This document shows, piece after piece, positions 57,416 to 64,000 of a DNA stretch of 64,000 nucleotides. The notes below the pieces were generated by a model. The model ran no database searches, was not told the origin of the DNA, and saw nothing but the letters and a program-made list of their open reading frames with translations. Positions within the stretch are counted from its first letter, which is position 1. Every line of letters starts with the position of its first letter. This stretch comes from Streptomyces sp. NBC_00287. GTDB lineage: Bacteria > Actinomycetota > Actinomycetes > Streptomycetales > Streptomycetaceae. A program made the position numbers and the translations under genes. The stretch is from positions 930,001-994,000 of the forward strand of contig NZ_CP108053.1 of assembly GCF_036173105.1 (NCBI RefSeq). The letters run 5' to 3'.

Positions 57416-59071
57416 ATGGTCCCGACACCCGAGCACGAGCCGTACGCCACGCACGACGTCACCAACCAGCCCCCTCCCCTGGCCCCTTACGACGCCTCCG
57501 AGGACGCGGCCCTGTTCGAGGGGCTGCGGCGCGAGGGCGCCGGGTGGGCCGAGGACGACCTGCGGCGGCTGGGCCGCGAGGCCGGTGGTGCCGCGGCCCA
57601 GGAGTGGAGCGAGCAGGCCAACCGCCATGAGCCGGAGCTGCGCACGCACGACCGGTACGGCCATCGCGTCGACGAGGTGGAGTTCCACCCGAGCTGGCAC
57701 GACCTGATGCGGGTCGCGGTCACCGAGGGGCTCGCCGCGGCGCCCTGGGCGGACGAGCGGGAGGGCGCCCACGTCGCCCGTACCGCGGGCGGTCTCGTGT
57801 GGGGGCACACCGACGCCGGGCACGGCTGCCCGACCTCCATGACCTACGCCGCCGTCCCCGCGCTGCGCGCCCAGCCGGAGCTCGCCAAGGTCTACGAACC
57901 GCTACTGACCAGCAGGGAGTACGACCCGGGACTGCGTGTGCCGACCGAGAAGCGGGGTCTGCTCGCGGGCATGGGGATGACCGAGAAGCAGGGCGGCTCC
58001 GACGTCCGGACCAACACCACCGCGGCCACGCCCACCGCCGAGCCCGGTGTGTACACCCTGCGCGGCCACAAGTGGTTCACCTCGGCGCCCATGTGCGATG
58101 TCTTCCTGGTGCTGGCGCAGGCGCCGGGCGGTCTGTCGTGCTTCCTGGTGCCGCGCGTCCTGCCCGACGGCACCCGCAACACCTTCCGCATCCAGCGTCT
58201 GAAGGAGAAGCTGGGCAACCGCTCCAACGCCTCCTGCGAGCCGGAGTTCGACGGGACCGTGGCCTGGCTGGTGGGGCCGGAGGGCCGGGGTGTGAAGACC
58301 ATCATCGAGATGGTCAACTGCACGCGTCTGGACTGCGTGATGATGTCGGCGGCCCTGATGCGCAAGACGCTGGTCGAGGCCGGGCACCACGCCCGGCACC
58401 GCAGCGCGTTCGGCGCGCGGCTGCTCGATCAGCCGCTGATGCGCAATGTTCTGGCCGACCTCGCCCTGGAGTCCGAGGCCGCCACCACGCTCACCCTGCG
58501 GCTGGCGGGAGCGGCCGACCGGGCGGTGCGCGGGGACGCGGGCGAGATGGCATTCCGGCGGATCGCGACCGCCGTCGGCAAGTACTGGGTCACCAAGCGG
58601 GGTCCGGCCTTCACCGCGGAGGCCCTGGAGTGCCTCGGCGGGAACGGCTATGTCGAGGAGTCGGGCATGCCGCGCCACTACCGCGAGGCGCCCCTGCTGT
58701 CGATCTGGGAGGGCTCGGGCAATGTCAACGCCCTCGACGTGCTGCGGGCGCTCGGCAGGGAGCAGGGCGCGGCCCAGGCCCTGTTCGACGAACTCGCCCT
58801 GGCACAGGGGGCGGACGCCCGTCTTGACGCGGCCGTGACCCGACTGAAGGGCATGCTCTCCGAGGCCTCGCAGAGCGGCGCCCGGCGCCTGGTGGAGCTG
58901 ATGGCGGTGGCGCTCCAGGCGTCCCTGCTGGTCCGGTACGCCCCGGCCGCCGTCGCCGACGCCTTCTGCGCGACCCGTCTGGGCGGCGACTGGGGCCACG
59001 CCTTCGGCACCCTGCCCGACGCCGCGGACCTGGGCACCATCCTGGACCGGGCCCTGCCCGCCCCGCACTGA
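57416..59071 (+). CDS. Acyl-CoA dehydrogenase, AidB-like
   Basis: A 551-residue flavoprotein, longer than the usual 380-residue acyl-CoA dehydrogenases and of the AidB/DNA alkylation response class. It has the long N-terminal domain, the FAD loop GMGMTEKQGGSDVRTNTTAA (about residues 182-201), LRGHKWFTSAPMCDVFLVLA, LKEKLGNRSNASCEPEFDG and ALECLGGNGYVEESGMPRHY, then the C-terminal helical part that AidB uses to bind DNA. It may dehydrogenate isovaleryl-type CoA esters or protect DNA; divergent PaaX control favours a CoA-ester substrate. Confidence 0.87.
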   Translation: MVPTPEHEPYATHDVTNQPPPLAPYDASEDAALFEGLRREGAGWAEDDLRRLGREAGGAAAQEWSEQANRHEPELRTHDRYGHRVDEVEFHPSWHDLMRVAVTEGLAAAPWADEREGAHVARTAGGLVWGHTDAGHGCPTSMTYAAVPALRAQPELAKVYEPLLTSREYDPGLRVPTEKRGLLAGMGMTEKQGGSDVRTNTTAATPTAEPGVYTLRGHKWFTSAPMCDVFLVLAQAPGGLSCFLVPRVLPDGTRNTFRIQRLKEKLGNRSNASCEPEFDGTVAWLVGPEGRGVKTIIEMVNCTRLDCVMMSAALMRKTLVEAGHHARHRSAFGARLLDQPLMRNVLADLALESEAATTLTLRLAGAADRAVRGDAGEMAFRRIATAVGKYWVTKRGPAFTAEALECLGGNGYVEESGMPRHYREAPLLSIWEGSGNVNALDVLRALGREQGAAQALFDELALAQGADARLDAAVTRLKGMLSEASQSGARRLVELMAVALQASLLVRYAPAAVADAFCATRLGGDWGHAFGTLPDAADLGTILDRALPAPH

Positions 59072-59107
59072 CCGGATCGCACACAGTCACGCCTCGATTC
59101 CGCCCCG

Positions 59108-59130
59108 TTGTCAGTGCCGTGGTGCAGACT
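59108..59130 (+). promoter_or_regulatory. RecA-independent DNA-damage (PafBC-type) promoter, copy 1
   Basis: TTGTCAGTG (59108-59116), eight bases, and CAGACT (59125-59130) match the motif tTGTCRGTG-N8-TAnnnT described for DNA-damage genes in mycobacteria and Streptomyces, with only the first base of the -10 different. Transcription would start about 30 bases before the GTG at 59165. Confidence 0.75.
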
Positions 59131-59164
59131 CCGAACCAGGTGGTACTTGCCTGGGGAGGACTAC

Positions 59165-61135
59165 GTGTTCACGGGGATCGACGAGGTCGACTGGGCCTCG
59201 ATGCGACATGCGTACGGCAGCGCCGAGGACGTGCCCGCACTGCTGAGAGGCCTGGCCTCGGCGGACCCCGTCGAGCGTGAGATCGCGCTCGACGGGCTGT
59301 ACGGCGCGGTGCACCACCAGGGAGACGTGTACGACTCGACGCTCGCCTGCGTTCCGTTCCTGTTCGCGCTGGCGGCATGTCCCGAACTGCAGGACCGGGG
59401 TGCCGTCGTGGAGCTGCTGGTCAGCATCGGCGGGGAAGGCGACGGTCCGTCCGCATTACGGGCCGCTTTACGGGCGGGCGCCGAGGTGTTCGCCCAGCTC
59501 ACCGCGGACCCGGATCCCGGCGTGCGCCGGACGGCTCCCGGCGCGCTCGTACGCTTCCTGGACCAACCGGCCCGTGTGCTGGACCTGTTACGGGGGCGGA
59601 TCACGGTGGAGCGGGACGACCGGGTGCTGCTCGCCCTCACCGAGAGCCTGGGCCTGTTCGTCCGGAGGAACCCCGCGCATGCCGACGCCGCGGTGGACCT
59701 CCTGGCAGCACAGAGCGCACCGCCGTACGGGCCGGAGCTACGGCTGGCCGCGCTCGGCCAACTCGCCGGGTGCGCGCCCGACCGCATACCCACCGACCTG
59801 GTCCCCACCGCCGTCCGACTGCTGCGGGAGCGGTCGGAACAGCGGGCCCGCCGAGCGGTGCTGTGCGCCCGCCCGCACTCCGACACGCTTGTCGGACATC
59901 TGCGCCGGCTGCGGCCGTCCGACGAGGAGGGCTCCCAGCTGCTGCGCACCCTGCACCACGCGCTGGACGGCCGGGTCACCGACCGGATCGCCCTGCTGGT
60001 CGGGCAGTTGAGCAGCCCCGGCTGGGCGGACCGGTGCAATGCGGTGTGGATGTCCGGCGGGCTGTTCCGTACGTGGCGTGCCGACTTCAGCGAGCCGGTC
60101 GCGTTGATCGGGGCGCAACTGGCCGCGGAGGAGGACCGGTTGCGGGACGCGGCGGTGTCCGCGCTGAAGCAGCTCTTCGGTCTTGCGGCGCCCGCGGCCG
60201 ACGGTCTGCACACGCTGGTGACGGCCCGTCCCGAGCTGTGGGTGCGGCAGTGGGAGCGGGGTGCGCCGACGTTGGGTGATCCGCTCAGGGCTCTGATCAG
60301 GTGCGGCGATCCACGGGCCGTGCCGGTGCTCGGCGAGGTGCTGGCCGGGGCCGTGGTGCCGGACGACCTGGGCCATGAGATCTCCTGGCTGGGCACTGCC
60401 GCAACACCGCTGGCCCCGGCGCTGCGGCGCCGCCTCGGCTCACTCGCCCTCGACGATCCCGGGACACCGGGGCGGGCCGCACCGCTGCTGCGGGCGCTCA
60501 CCGTGCTGGGCGACACGGAGGCGGTGCCCGAGACGCTGCGGCTGCTGGAGGGCAGCGGGGTCGTCGAGTACGCGGTCCCGGCACTCGGCGCCTGGGGACC
60601 CGCCGCGCGGGATGCGATACCGGTGCTGCTGCGGCTGCTGGACACGGAGCACGCCGTCCTGGCGGCGGCCGCCCTCTGGTCGGTGCAGCAGGACGCCTCC
60701 GCTGTACTGCCCGTCCTGCTCGGGGAGTTGGCGGATCCGGACGCCCGCCGGTGGGGCGTGGCCGTGGAGGCCCTGGGGCGGATGGGGTCGGCGGCCCGTG
60801 TTGCGCTGCCGGAGTTGCGGCGGGCGACCGAGTCCGCAGGGTCGGCGGAACGGCGGGCGACGGCCGCGTGCGCGCTGTGGCGGATCGGCGGCGAGGCGGA
60901 AGCGGTCCATCTCGCGCTGCGCGCCGGGTGGGTGGAGAGGCCGCACCTGCGCCGTTCCATCGCCGCGTGTCTTCGCACGATGGGTCCCGCGGGCGCGCCG
61001 CTACGGGATCTCGTGGAGACGGAACTCGCCGCGTCCCGGCGGCACACGGCCCGCTCCGACGGTTACGGCAGCCATGACATTCCGCATGACGAGGAGCTGC
61101 TGCGGGTGTGCCGGGAGGTGCTGGTGGAACTCTAG
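59165..61135 (+). CDS. HEAT-repeat protein
   Basis: A 656-residue all-helical protein from the GTG at 59165 with GGGGAGGA upstream; a TTG at 59108 is excluded since it is part of the promoter. Repeated units of about 30-40 residues (for example LLRGLASADPVEREIALDGL, VPETLRLLEGSGVVEYAVPA, VAVEALGRMGSAARVALPEL) form a HEAT/ARM-type solenoid from end to end. No enzyme motif is visible. Such solenoids bind proteins or nucleic acids; some (AlkD-like) are DNA-alkylation repair enzymes. The damage-type promoter makes a genome-maintenance role attractive. Confidence 0.82.
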   Translation: MFTGIDEVDWASMRHAYGSAEDVPALLRGLASADPVEREIALDGLYGAVHHQGDVYDSTLACVPFLFALAACPELQDRGAVVELLVSIGGEGDGPSALRAALRAGAEVFAQLTADPDPGVRRTAPGALVRFLDQPARVLDLLRGRITVERDDRVLLALTESLGLFVRRNPAHADAAVDLLAAQSAPPYGPELRLAALGQLAGCAPDRIPTDLVPTAVRLLRERSEQRARRAVLCARPHSDTLVGHLRRLRPSDEEGSQLLRTLHHALDGRVTDRIALLVGQLSSPGWADRCNAVWMSGGLFRTWRADFSEPVALIGAQLAAEEDRLRDAAVSALKQLFGLAAPAADGLHTLVTARPELWVRQWERGAPTLGDPLRALIRCGDPRAVPVLGEVLAGAVVPDDLGHEISWLGTAATPLAPALRRRLGSLALDDPGTPGRAAPLLRALTVLGDTEAVPETLRLLEGSGVVEYAVPALGAWGPAARDAIPVLLRLLDTEHAVLAAAALWSVQQDASAVLPVLLGELADPDARRWGVAVEALGRMGSAARVALPELRRATESAGSAERRATAACALWRIGGEAEAVHLALRAGWVERPHLRRSIAACLRTMGPAGAPLRDLVETELAASRRHTARSDGYGSHDIPHDEELLRVCREVLVEL

Positions 61136-61138
61136 GAG

Positions 61139-61180
61139 CGAGGAGTTGCTGATGGTGCACCGAGGAGTTGCTGAGGGTGC
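61139..61180. repeat. Tandem repeat after the HEAT gene
   Basis: CGAGGAGTTGCTGATGGTGC (61139-61158) is repeated with one change at 61161-61180. A third looser copy, ACGAGGAGCTGCTGCGGGTG, is the coding sequence just before the stop, so the tail of the gene seems to have been duplicated in tandem. Confidence 0.7.
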
Positions 61181-61192
61181 CGGGAGGCTCCT

Positions 61193-61756
61193 TCACCCCG
61201 TCGTGCGCCCCCACAGCGGCCCGAACCGAGCCCACTCGGCGTCCCACTGATCGATCCGCCGCTGTTCCAGGCGCCCGCGCAGCATCCGGCCGCCCGCGAA
61301 CGGCGCGATCGCCGCGCACGCCCCCACCAGGCCACCGGCGAGCGCGGCTCGCAAGCGGGCCTGGGTGGGGGACGCGGGCTCGGTGACCAGGCGGCCCGTG
61401 CGGTCCGTCCAGATGGTGACCGCCGTCCCGGCCTCGCTGCCCGGGCGGACCCGGGCCTGGCCGGTGCGGTGGGAGCCGTCCGGGGCCGTCCAGCCGACCT
61501 TCGCCCACATCTGCTCGCCGTTCGAGACACCGGGCGCGTGATCGGTCAGCCGGGCCTGGACGGGGCGCCACTCGGCGCGCTCACGGGCCAGGCCGTGCTC
61601 GACGGAACCGGCCGTCGCCAGGCCTACGCTCACCCCCACGAGGACGGTGACCGCCCAGGCCCCGAGCAGCACCCAGGACTCCACCGCGTCGGCGCGACGC
61701 TTGAGCGGATTGCGCCGCCAGCGCCATAACCACACCCTCGGACCTCGCAGCGCCAT
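61193..61756 (-). CDS. Rv1733c-family membrane protein
   Basis: A 187-residue protein from the ATG at 61756, chosen for AGGAGG 8 bases upstream. A first membrane helix lies at about residues 33-55 (VLLGAWAVTVLVGVSVGLAT), then an external beta domain of about 75 residues, then a second helix at about 137-157 (LAGGLVGACAAIAPFAG) and a basic tail. The layout is that of mycobacterial Rv1733c, a dormancy-regulon membrane antigen. Function unknown. Convergent with the HEAT gene. Confidence 0.85.
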   Translation of the reverse strand: MALRGPRVWLWRWRRNPLKRRADAVESWVLLGAWAVTVLVGVSVGLATAGSVEHGLARERAEWRPVQARLTDHAPGVSNGEQMWAKVGWTAPDGSHRTGQARVRPGSEAGTAVTIWTDRTGRLVTEPASPTQARLRAALAGGLVGACAAIAPFAGGRMLRGRLEQRRIDQWDAEWARFGPLWGRTTG

Positions 61757-61964
61757 CGCGGGGCTCCTCCTCATGCGCACACCCACCTGCCGGACCGCCC
61801 TCCCATACGACGGGCGGCGTTCCGATGCTCACTACATCTGCCGGTCCCCGACGGTCGCACGCGCCTCGGGCCCGCACTCGCGTCTTGCGGAAACTGCCGC
61901 GCCCGCCCGGACGGCGGGCTATCATCGCCGCCCTGACCTGCGATGAAGCCGTTTCCAGAGGTGA

Positions 61965-61987
61965 CTGTCAGTGCCGGGGTGCAGACT
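61965..61987 (+). promoter_or_regulatory. RecA-independent DNA-damage (PafBC-type) promoter, copy 2
   Basis: CTGTCAGTG (61965-61973), CCGGGGTG and CAGACT (61982-61987) are the same module as at 59108 with two differences over 23 bases. It lies 40 bases before the BNR-repeat gene. Confidence 0.72.
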
Positions 61988-62027
61988 GGCCGGTGACTGG
62001 GACAAGGACGTCGCGGAGGTGTTCGGC

Positions 62028-63113
62028 ATGACCGAGGTACTGCTCGCCGTGGGCACACGCAAGGGCCTGTTCATCGGGCGGAAGCGGGGTGACGCCTGGG
62101 AGTTCGACGAGAGCCCCTACTTCAACGCACAGGCCGTGTACTCGGTCGCCATCGACACCCGCGGCGAGTCTCCGCGGCTGCTGGCCGGCGGGGACAGCGC
62201 GCACTGGGGGCCGTCGGTGTTCCACTCCGACGACCTGGGCCGCACCTGGACCGAACCGCCCCAGCCGGCCGTCAAGTTCCCCAAGGACACCGGGGCTTCG
62301 CTGGAGCGGGTGTGGCAGCTGCACCCGGCGGCGGCCGAGCCGGACGTGGTCTACGCAGGCACCGAACCGGCCGCGCTGTACCGCTCGGAGGACCGCGGCG
62401 AGAGCTTCGAGCTGGTCCGCCCGCTGTGGGAGCACCCCACCCGCTCCCAGTGGGTGCCGGGCGGCGGCGGAGAGGGCCTGCACACGGTGCTCACCGACGA
62501 GCGCGACCCGCAGTCGGTGACGGTGGCGGTCTCGACCGCGGGCGTCTTCCGCACCTCGGACGGCGGCGCGAGCTGGACGCCCTCCAACTCCGGTGTCTCC
62601 GCGGTGTTCCTGCCCGACCCCAACCCGGAGTTCGGCCAGTGCGTGCACAAGGTGACTCGCGACGCGGCCACCTTGGACCGGCTGTATCTGCAGAACCACT
62701 GGGGTGTGTACCGCAGCGATGACGCCGGCGCGACCTGGACGGACATCGGCGAGGGGCTGCCGTCCACGTTCGGCTTCGCCGCGGCGGCCCATCCGCACCG
62801 CGGTGACACGGCGTATGTGTTCCCGATCAACGCCGACGCCGACCGGGTGCCCGCGGGCCGGCGGTGTCGGGTCTTCCGTACGGCGGACGCGGGCAAGACC
62901 TGGGAGGCACTGTCGGCGGGGCTGCCGCAGGAGGACCACTTCGGCACGGTGCTGCGCGACGCGCTGTGCACCGACGACGCGGACCCGGCGGGCGTGTACT
63001 TCGGCAACCGCAACGGCGAGGTGTTCGCCTCCTCCGACGACGGCGACAACTGGCGGCAGTTGGCCTCGCATCTGCCGGATGTGCTGTGCGTGCGCGCGGC
63101 GGTGGTCGGATGA
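62028..63113 (+). CDS. BNR/Asp-box repeat beta-propeller protein (sialidase-like fold)
   Basis: A 361-residue protein from the ATG at 62028 with GGAGG upstream. At least six Asp-box motifs of the form S-x-D-x-G-x-T/S-W are spaced along it ([46 protein letters not shown]), giving a six- or seven-bladed propeller. The opening [18 protein letters not shown] is without signal peptide, so it is cytoplasmic. No sialidase arginine triad is apparent, so an enzyme role is not supported. It has the damage-type promoter and lies directly before ung. Confidence 0.83.
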   Translation: MTEVLLAVGTRKGLFIGRKRGDAWEFDESPYFNAQAVYSVAIDTRGESPRLLAGGDSAHWGPSVFHSDDLGRTWTEPPQPAVKFPKDTGASLERVWQLHPAAAEPDVVYAGTEPAALYRSEDRGESFELVRPLWEHPTRSQWVPGGGGEGLHTVLTDERDPQSVTVAVSTAGVFRTSDGGASWTPSNSGVSAVFLPDPNPEFGQCVHKVTRDAATLDRLYLQNHWGVYRSDDAGATWTDIGEGLPSTFGFAAAAHPHRGDTAYVFPINADADRVPAGRRCRVFRTADAGKTWEALSAGLPQEDHFGTVLRDALCTDDADPAGVYFGNRNGEVFASSDDGDNWRQLASHLPDVLCVRAAVVG

Positions 63114-63186
63114 GCCGCACCGGGTTAGGCATGAGCCTTGGCCACTGGTTGATCTCCGCCGTGTGTACGGCAGTAGGGTGACGCCC

Positions 63187-63864
63187 GTGGCACCACGACC
63201 CTTGCATGAAATCGTCGAACCGGGCTGGGCGAAGGCCCTGGAACCCGTCGCCGGACGGATCGCCGAGATGGGCGACTTCCTGCGCGCGGAGATCGCCGCG
63301 GGACGCACCTATCTGCCCGCCGGACCGAATGTACTGCGGGCCTTCCAGCAACCCTTCGACGAAGTGCGTGTCCTGATCGTCGGACAGGATCCGTATCCGA
63401 CACCGGGACACGCGGTGGGACTGTCGTTCTCGGTCGCGCCCGAGGTGCGTCCGCTGCCCGGCAGCCTCATCAACATCTACCGCGAGCTGAACACCGACCT
63501 CGGGCTGCCGCAGCCGTCCAACGGCGATCTGACACCGTGGACGCAGCAGGGCGTGCTGCTGCTCAACAGGGCGCTCACCACCGCCCCGCGCAAACCCGCA
63601 GCACACCGCGGCAAGGGGTGGGAGGAGGTCACCGAGCAGGCGATCCGGGCGCTCGCGGGGCGCGGCAAGCCGCTGGTGTCCATCCTGTGGGGCCGCGACG
63701 CCCGCAATCTGCGCCCGCTGCTCGGGGCCCTGCCGTCGGTGGAGTCCGCGCACCCCTCCCCAATGTCGGCCGACCGCGGCTTCTTCGGCTCACGGCCGTT
63801 CAGCCGGGCCAACGACCTGCTGATCAGGCAGGGGGGTCAGCCGGTGGACTGGCGCCTGCCGTGA
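63187..63864 (+). CDS. ung: Uracil-DNA glycosylase
   Basis: A 225-residue family 1 glycosylase that removes uracil from DNA. The catalytic loop is [20 protein letters not shown] (active Asp at about residue 66), with [31 protein letters not shown] and the minor-groove intercalation loop [20 protein letters not shown] (catalytic His). The GTG at 63187 is the start usual for Streptomyces Ung; a GTG three codons earlier (63178) is possible. TTGATC (63149) and TAGGGT (63174) could be its own promoter. The stop overlaps the next start (GTGA). Confidence 0.94.
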   Translation: MAPRPLHEIVEPGWAKALEPVAGRIAEMGDFLRAEIAAGRTYLPAGPNVLRAFQQPFDEVRVLIVGQDPYPTPGHAVGLSFSVAPEVRPLPGSLINIYRELNTDLGLPQPSNGDLTPWTQQGVLLLNRALTTAPRKPAAHRGKGWEEVTEQAIRALAGRGKPLVSILWGRDARNLRPLLGALPSVESAHPSPMSADRGFFGSRPFSRANDLLIRQGGQPVDWRLP

Positions 63865-64000
63865 CCGCGGCCCGCGGACTCCTCGCCGTCGACTCCGGGG
63901 GCTCCGGGCTGCGGGTCGTCGTCGGCACCGTCGAACGGGGCGTGCTGGCCCAGCGGGAGTCTCGTGAGCCGGTGCGCACCGGAGCGCACGGGATCGACGC
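63861..64000 (+). CDS. BadF/BadG-type ATPase, N-acetylglucosamine kinase-like (partial)
   Basis: Only the first 46 codons are in the window. The GTG overlaps the ung stop by 4 bases, so it is translationally coupled. The start, [20 protein letters not shown], is the ASKHA phosphate-1 loop (DSGGSGLR) of the BadF/BadG/N-acetylglucosamine kinase family. It probably phosphorylates an amino sugar. Confidence 0.78.
   Translation, partial: MTAARGLLAVDSGGSGLRVVVGTVERGVLAQRESREPVRTGAHGID

Overview
The window is a piece of the linear chromosome of a Streptomyces species or a very close relative. It is GC-rich throughout, third codon positions are strongly G/C, GTG and TTG starts are common, many -10 boxes lie right at leaderless starts, and many genes belong to families restricted to or typical of this genus (DUF6421, DUF6214, DUF6986, DUF5134, DUF6332-like, CU044_5270, F420-dependent DUF385-type reductases, mycothiol-dependent MDMPI proteins). 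There are no rRNA, tRNA or CRISPR loci and no prophage or biosynthetic cluster. It reads as ordinary chromosomal arm or core-arm sequence with two small transposable elements.

Layout. 1-5.0 kb: a degenerate GyrB-like fragment, an ECF sigma factor coupled to a membrane protein, and a membrane-embedded NACHT NTPase. 5-13 kb: glutamate-cysteine ligase family enzyme, a MerR/methyltransferase divergent pair, an MFS exporter, a DM13 protein, an MDMPI protein, and a MarR/MFS drug-exporter divergent pair followed by a 196-bp MITE. 13-18.3 kb: a NarL-type two-component system, a TetR repressor facing an F420-dependent reductase across several operators, and a geranylgeranyl reductase-like flavoprotein. 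18.4-25 kb: an M20 peptidase, a kinase-Nudix fusion, two tiny genes (one with no standard start codon), and a ROK kinase/LacI regulator pair. 25-34.5 kb: Ser/Thr kinase, HpcH-like aldolase, secreted phosphodiesterase, the ETF pair, redox proteins, PlsC-like acyltransferase. 33-38 kb (minus strand): a compact run of DUF6421, SDR, threonine aldolase-like, transglutaminase-like and B3/B4 genes. 38-46 kb: small enzymes, VOC proteins, a frameshifted TnpB element, PAP2 and HAD phosphatases. 46-54 kb: ferredoxin-NADP reductase, NCS2 permease, a 1424-residue P-type ATPase with a histone-H1-like partner. 54-57 kb: plant-polymer utilisation, with a CE1 esterase-CBM2 and a PL3 pectate lyase around a near-perfect CebR box. 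57-64 kb: PaaX regulator/AidB-like dehydrogenase, a HEAT-repeat protein, a BNR-repeat protein, uracil-DNA glycosylase and the start of a BadF-type kinase.

How the parts work together. Several divergent regulator/target pairs carry clear palindromes between them (MerR, MarR, TetR, LacI, PaaX), so local control is legible. The strongest systems-level signal is at 57-64 kb: two nearly identical copies of the RecA-independent (PafBC-type) DNA-damage promoter sit directly in front of the HEAT-repeat gene and the BNR-repeat gene, the latter immediately upstream of ung, next to an AidB-like gene. This suggests a DNA-damage-responsive neighbourhood containing proteins of unknown function. Other candidates for new biology are the membrane NACHT protein, the standalone B3/B4-threonine aldolase-DUF6421 cluster, and the small-protein pair with an apparent AUC start.
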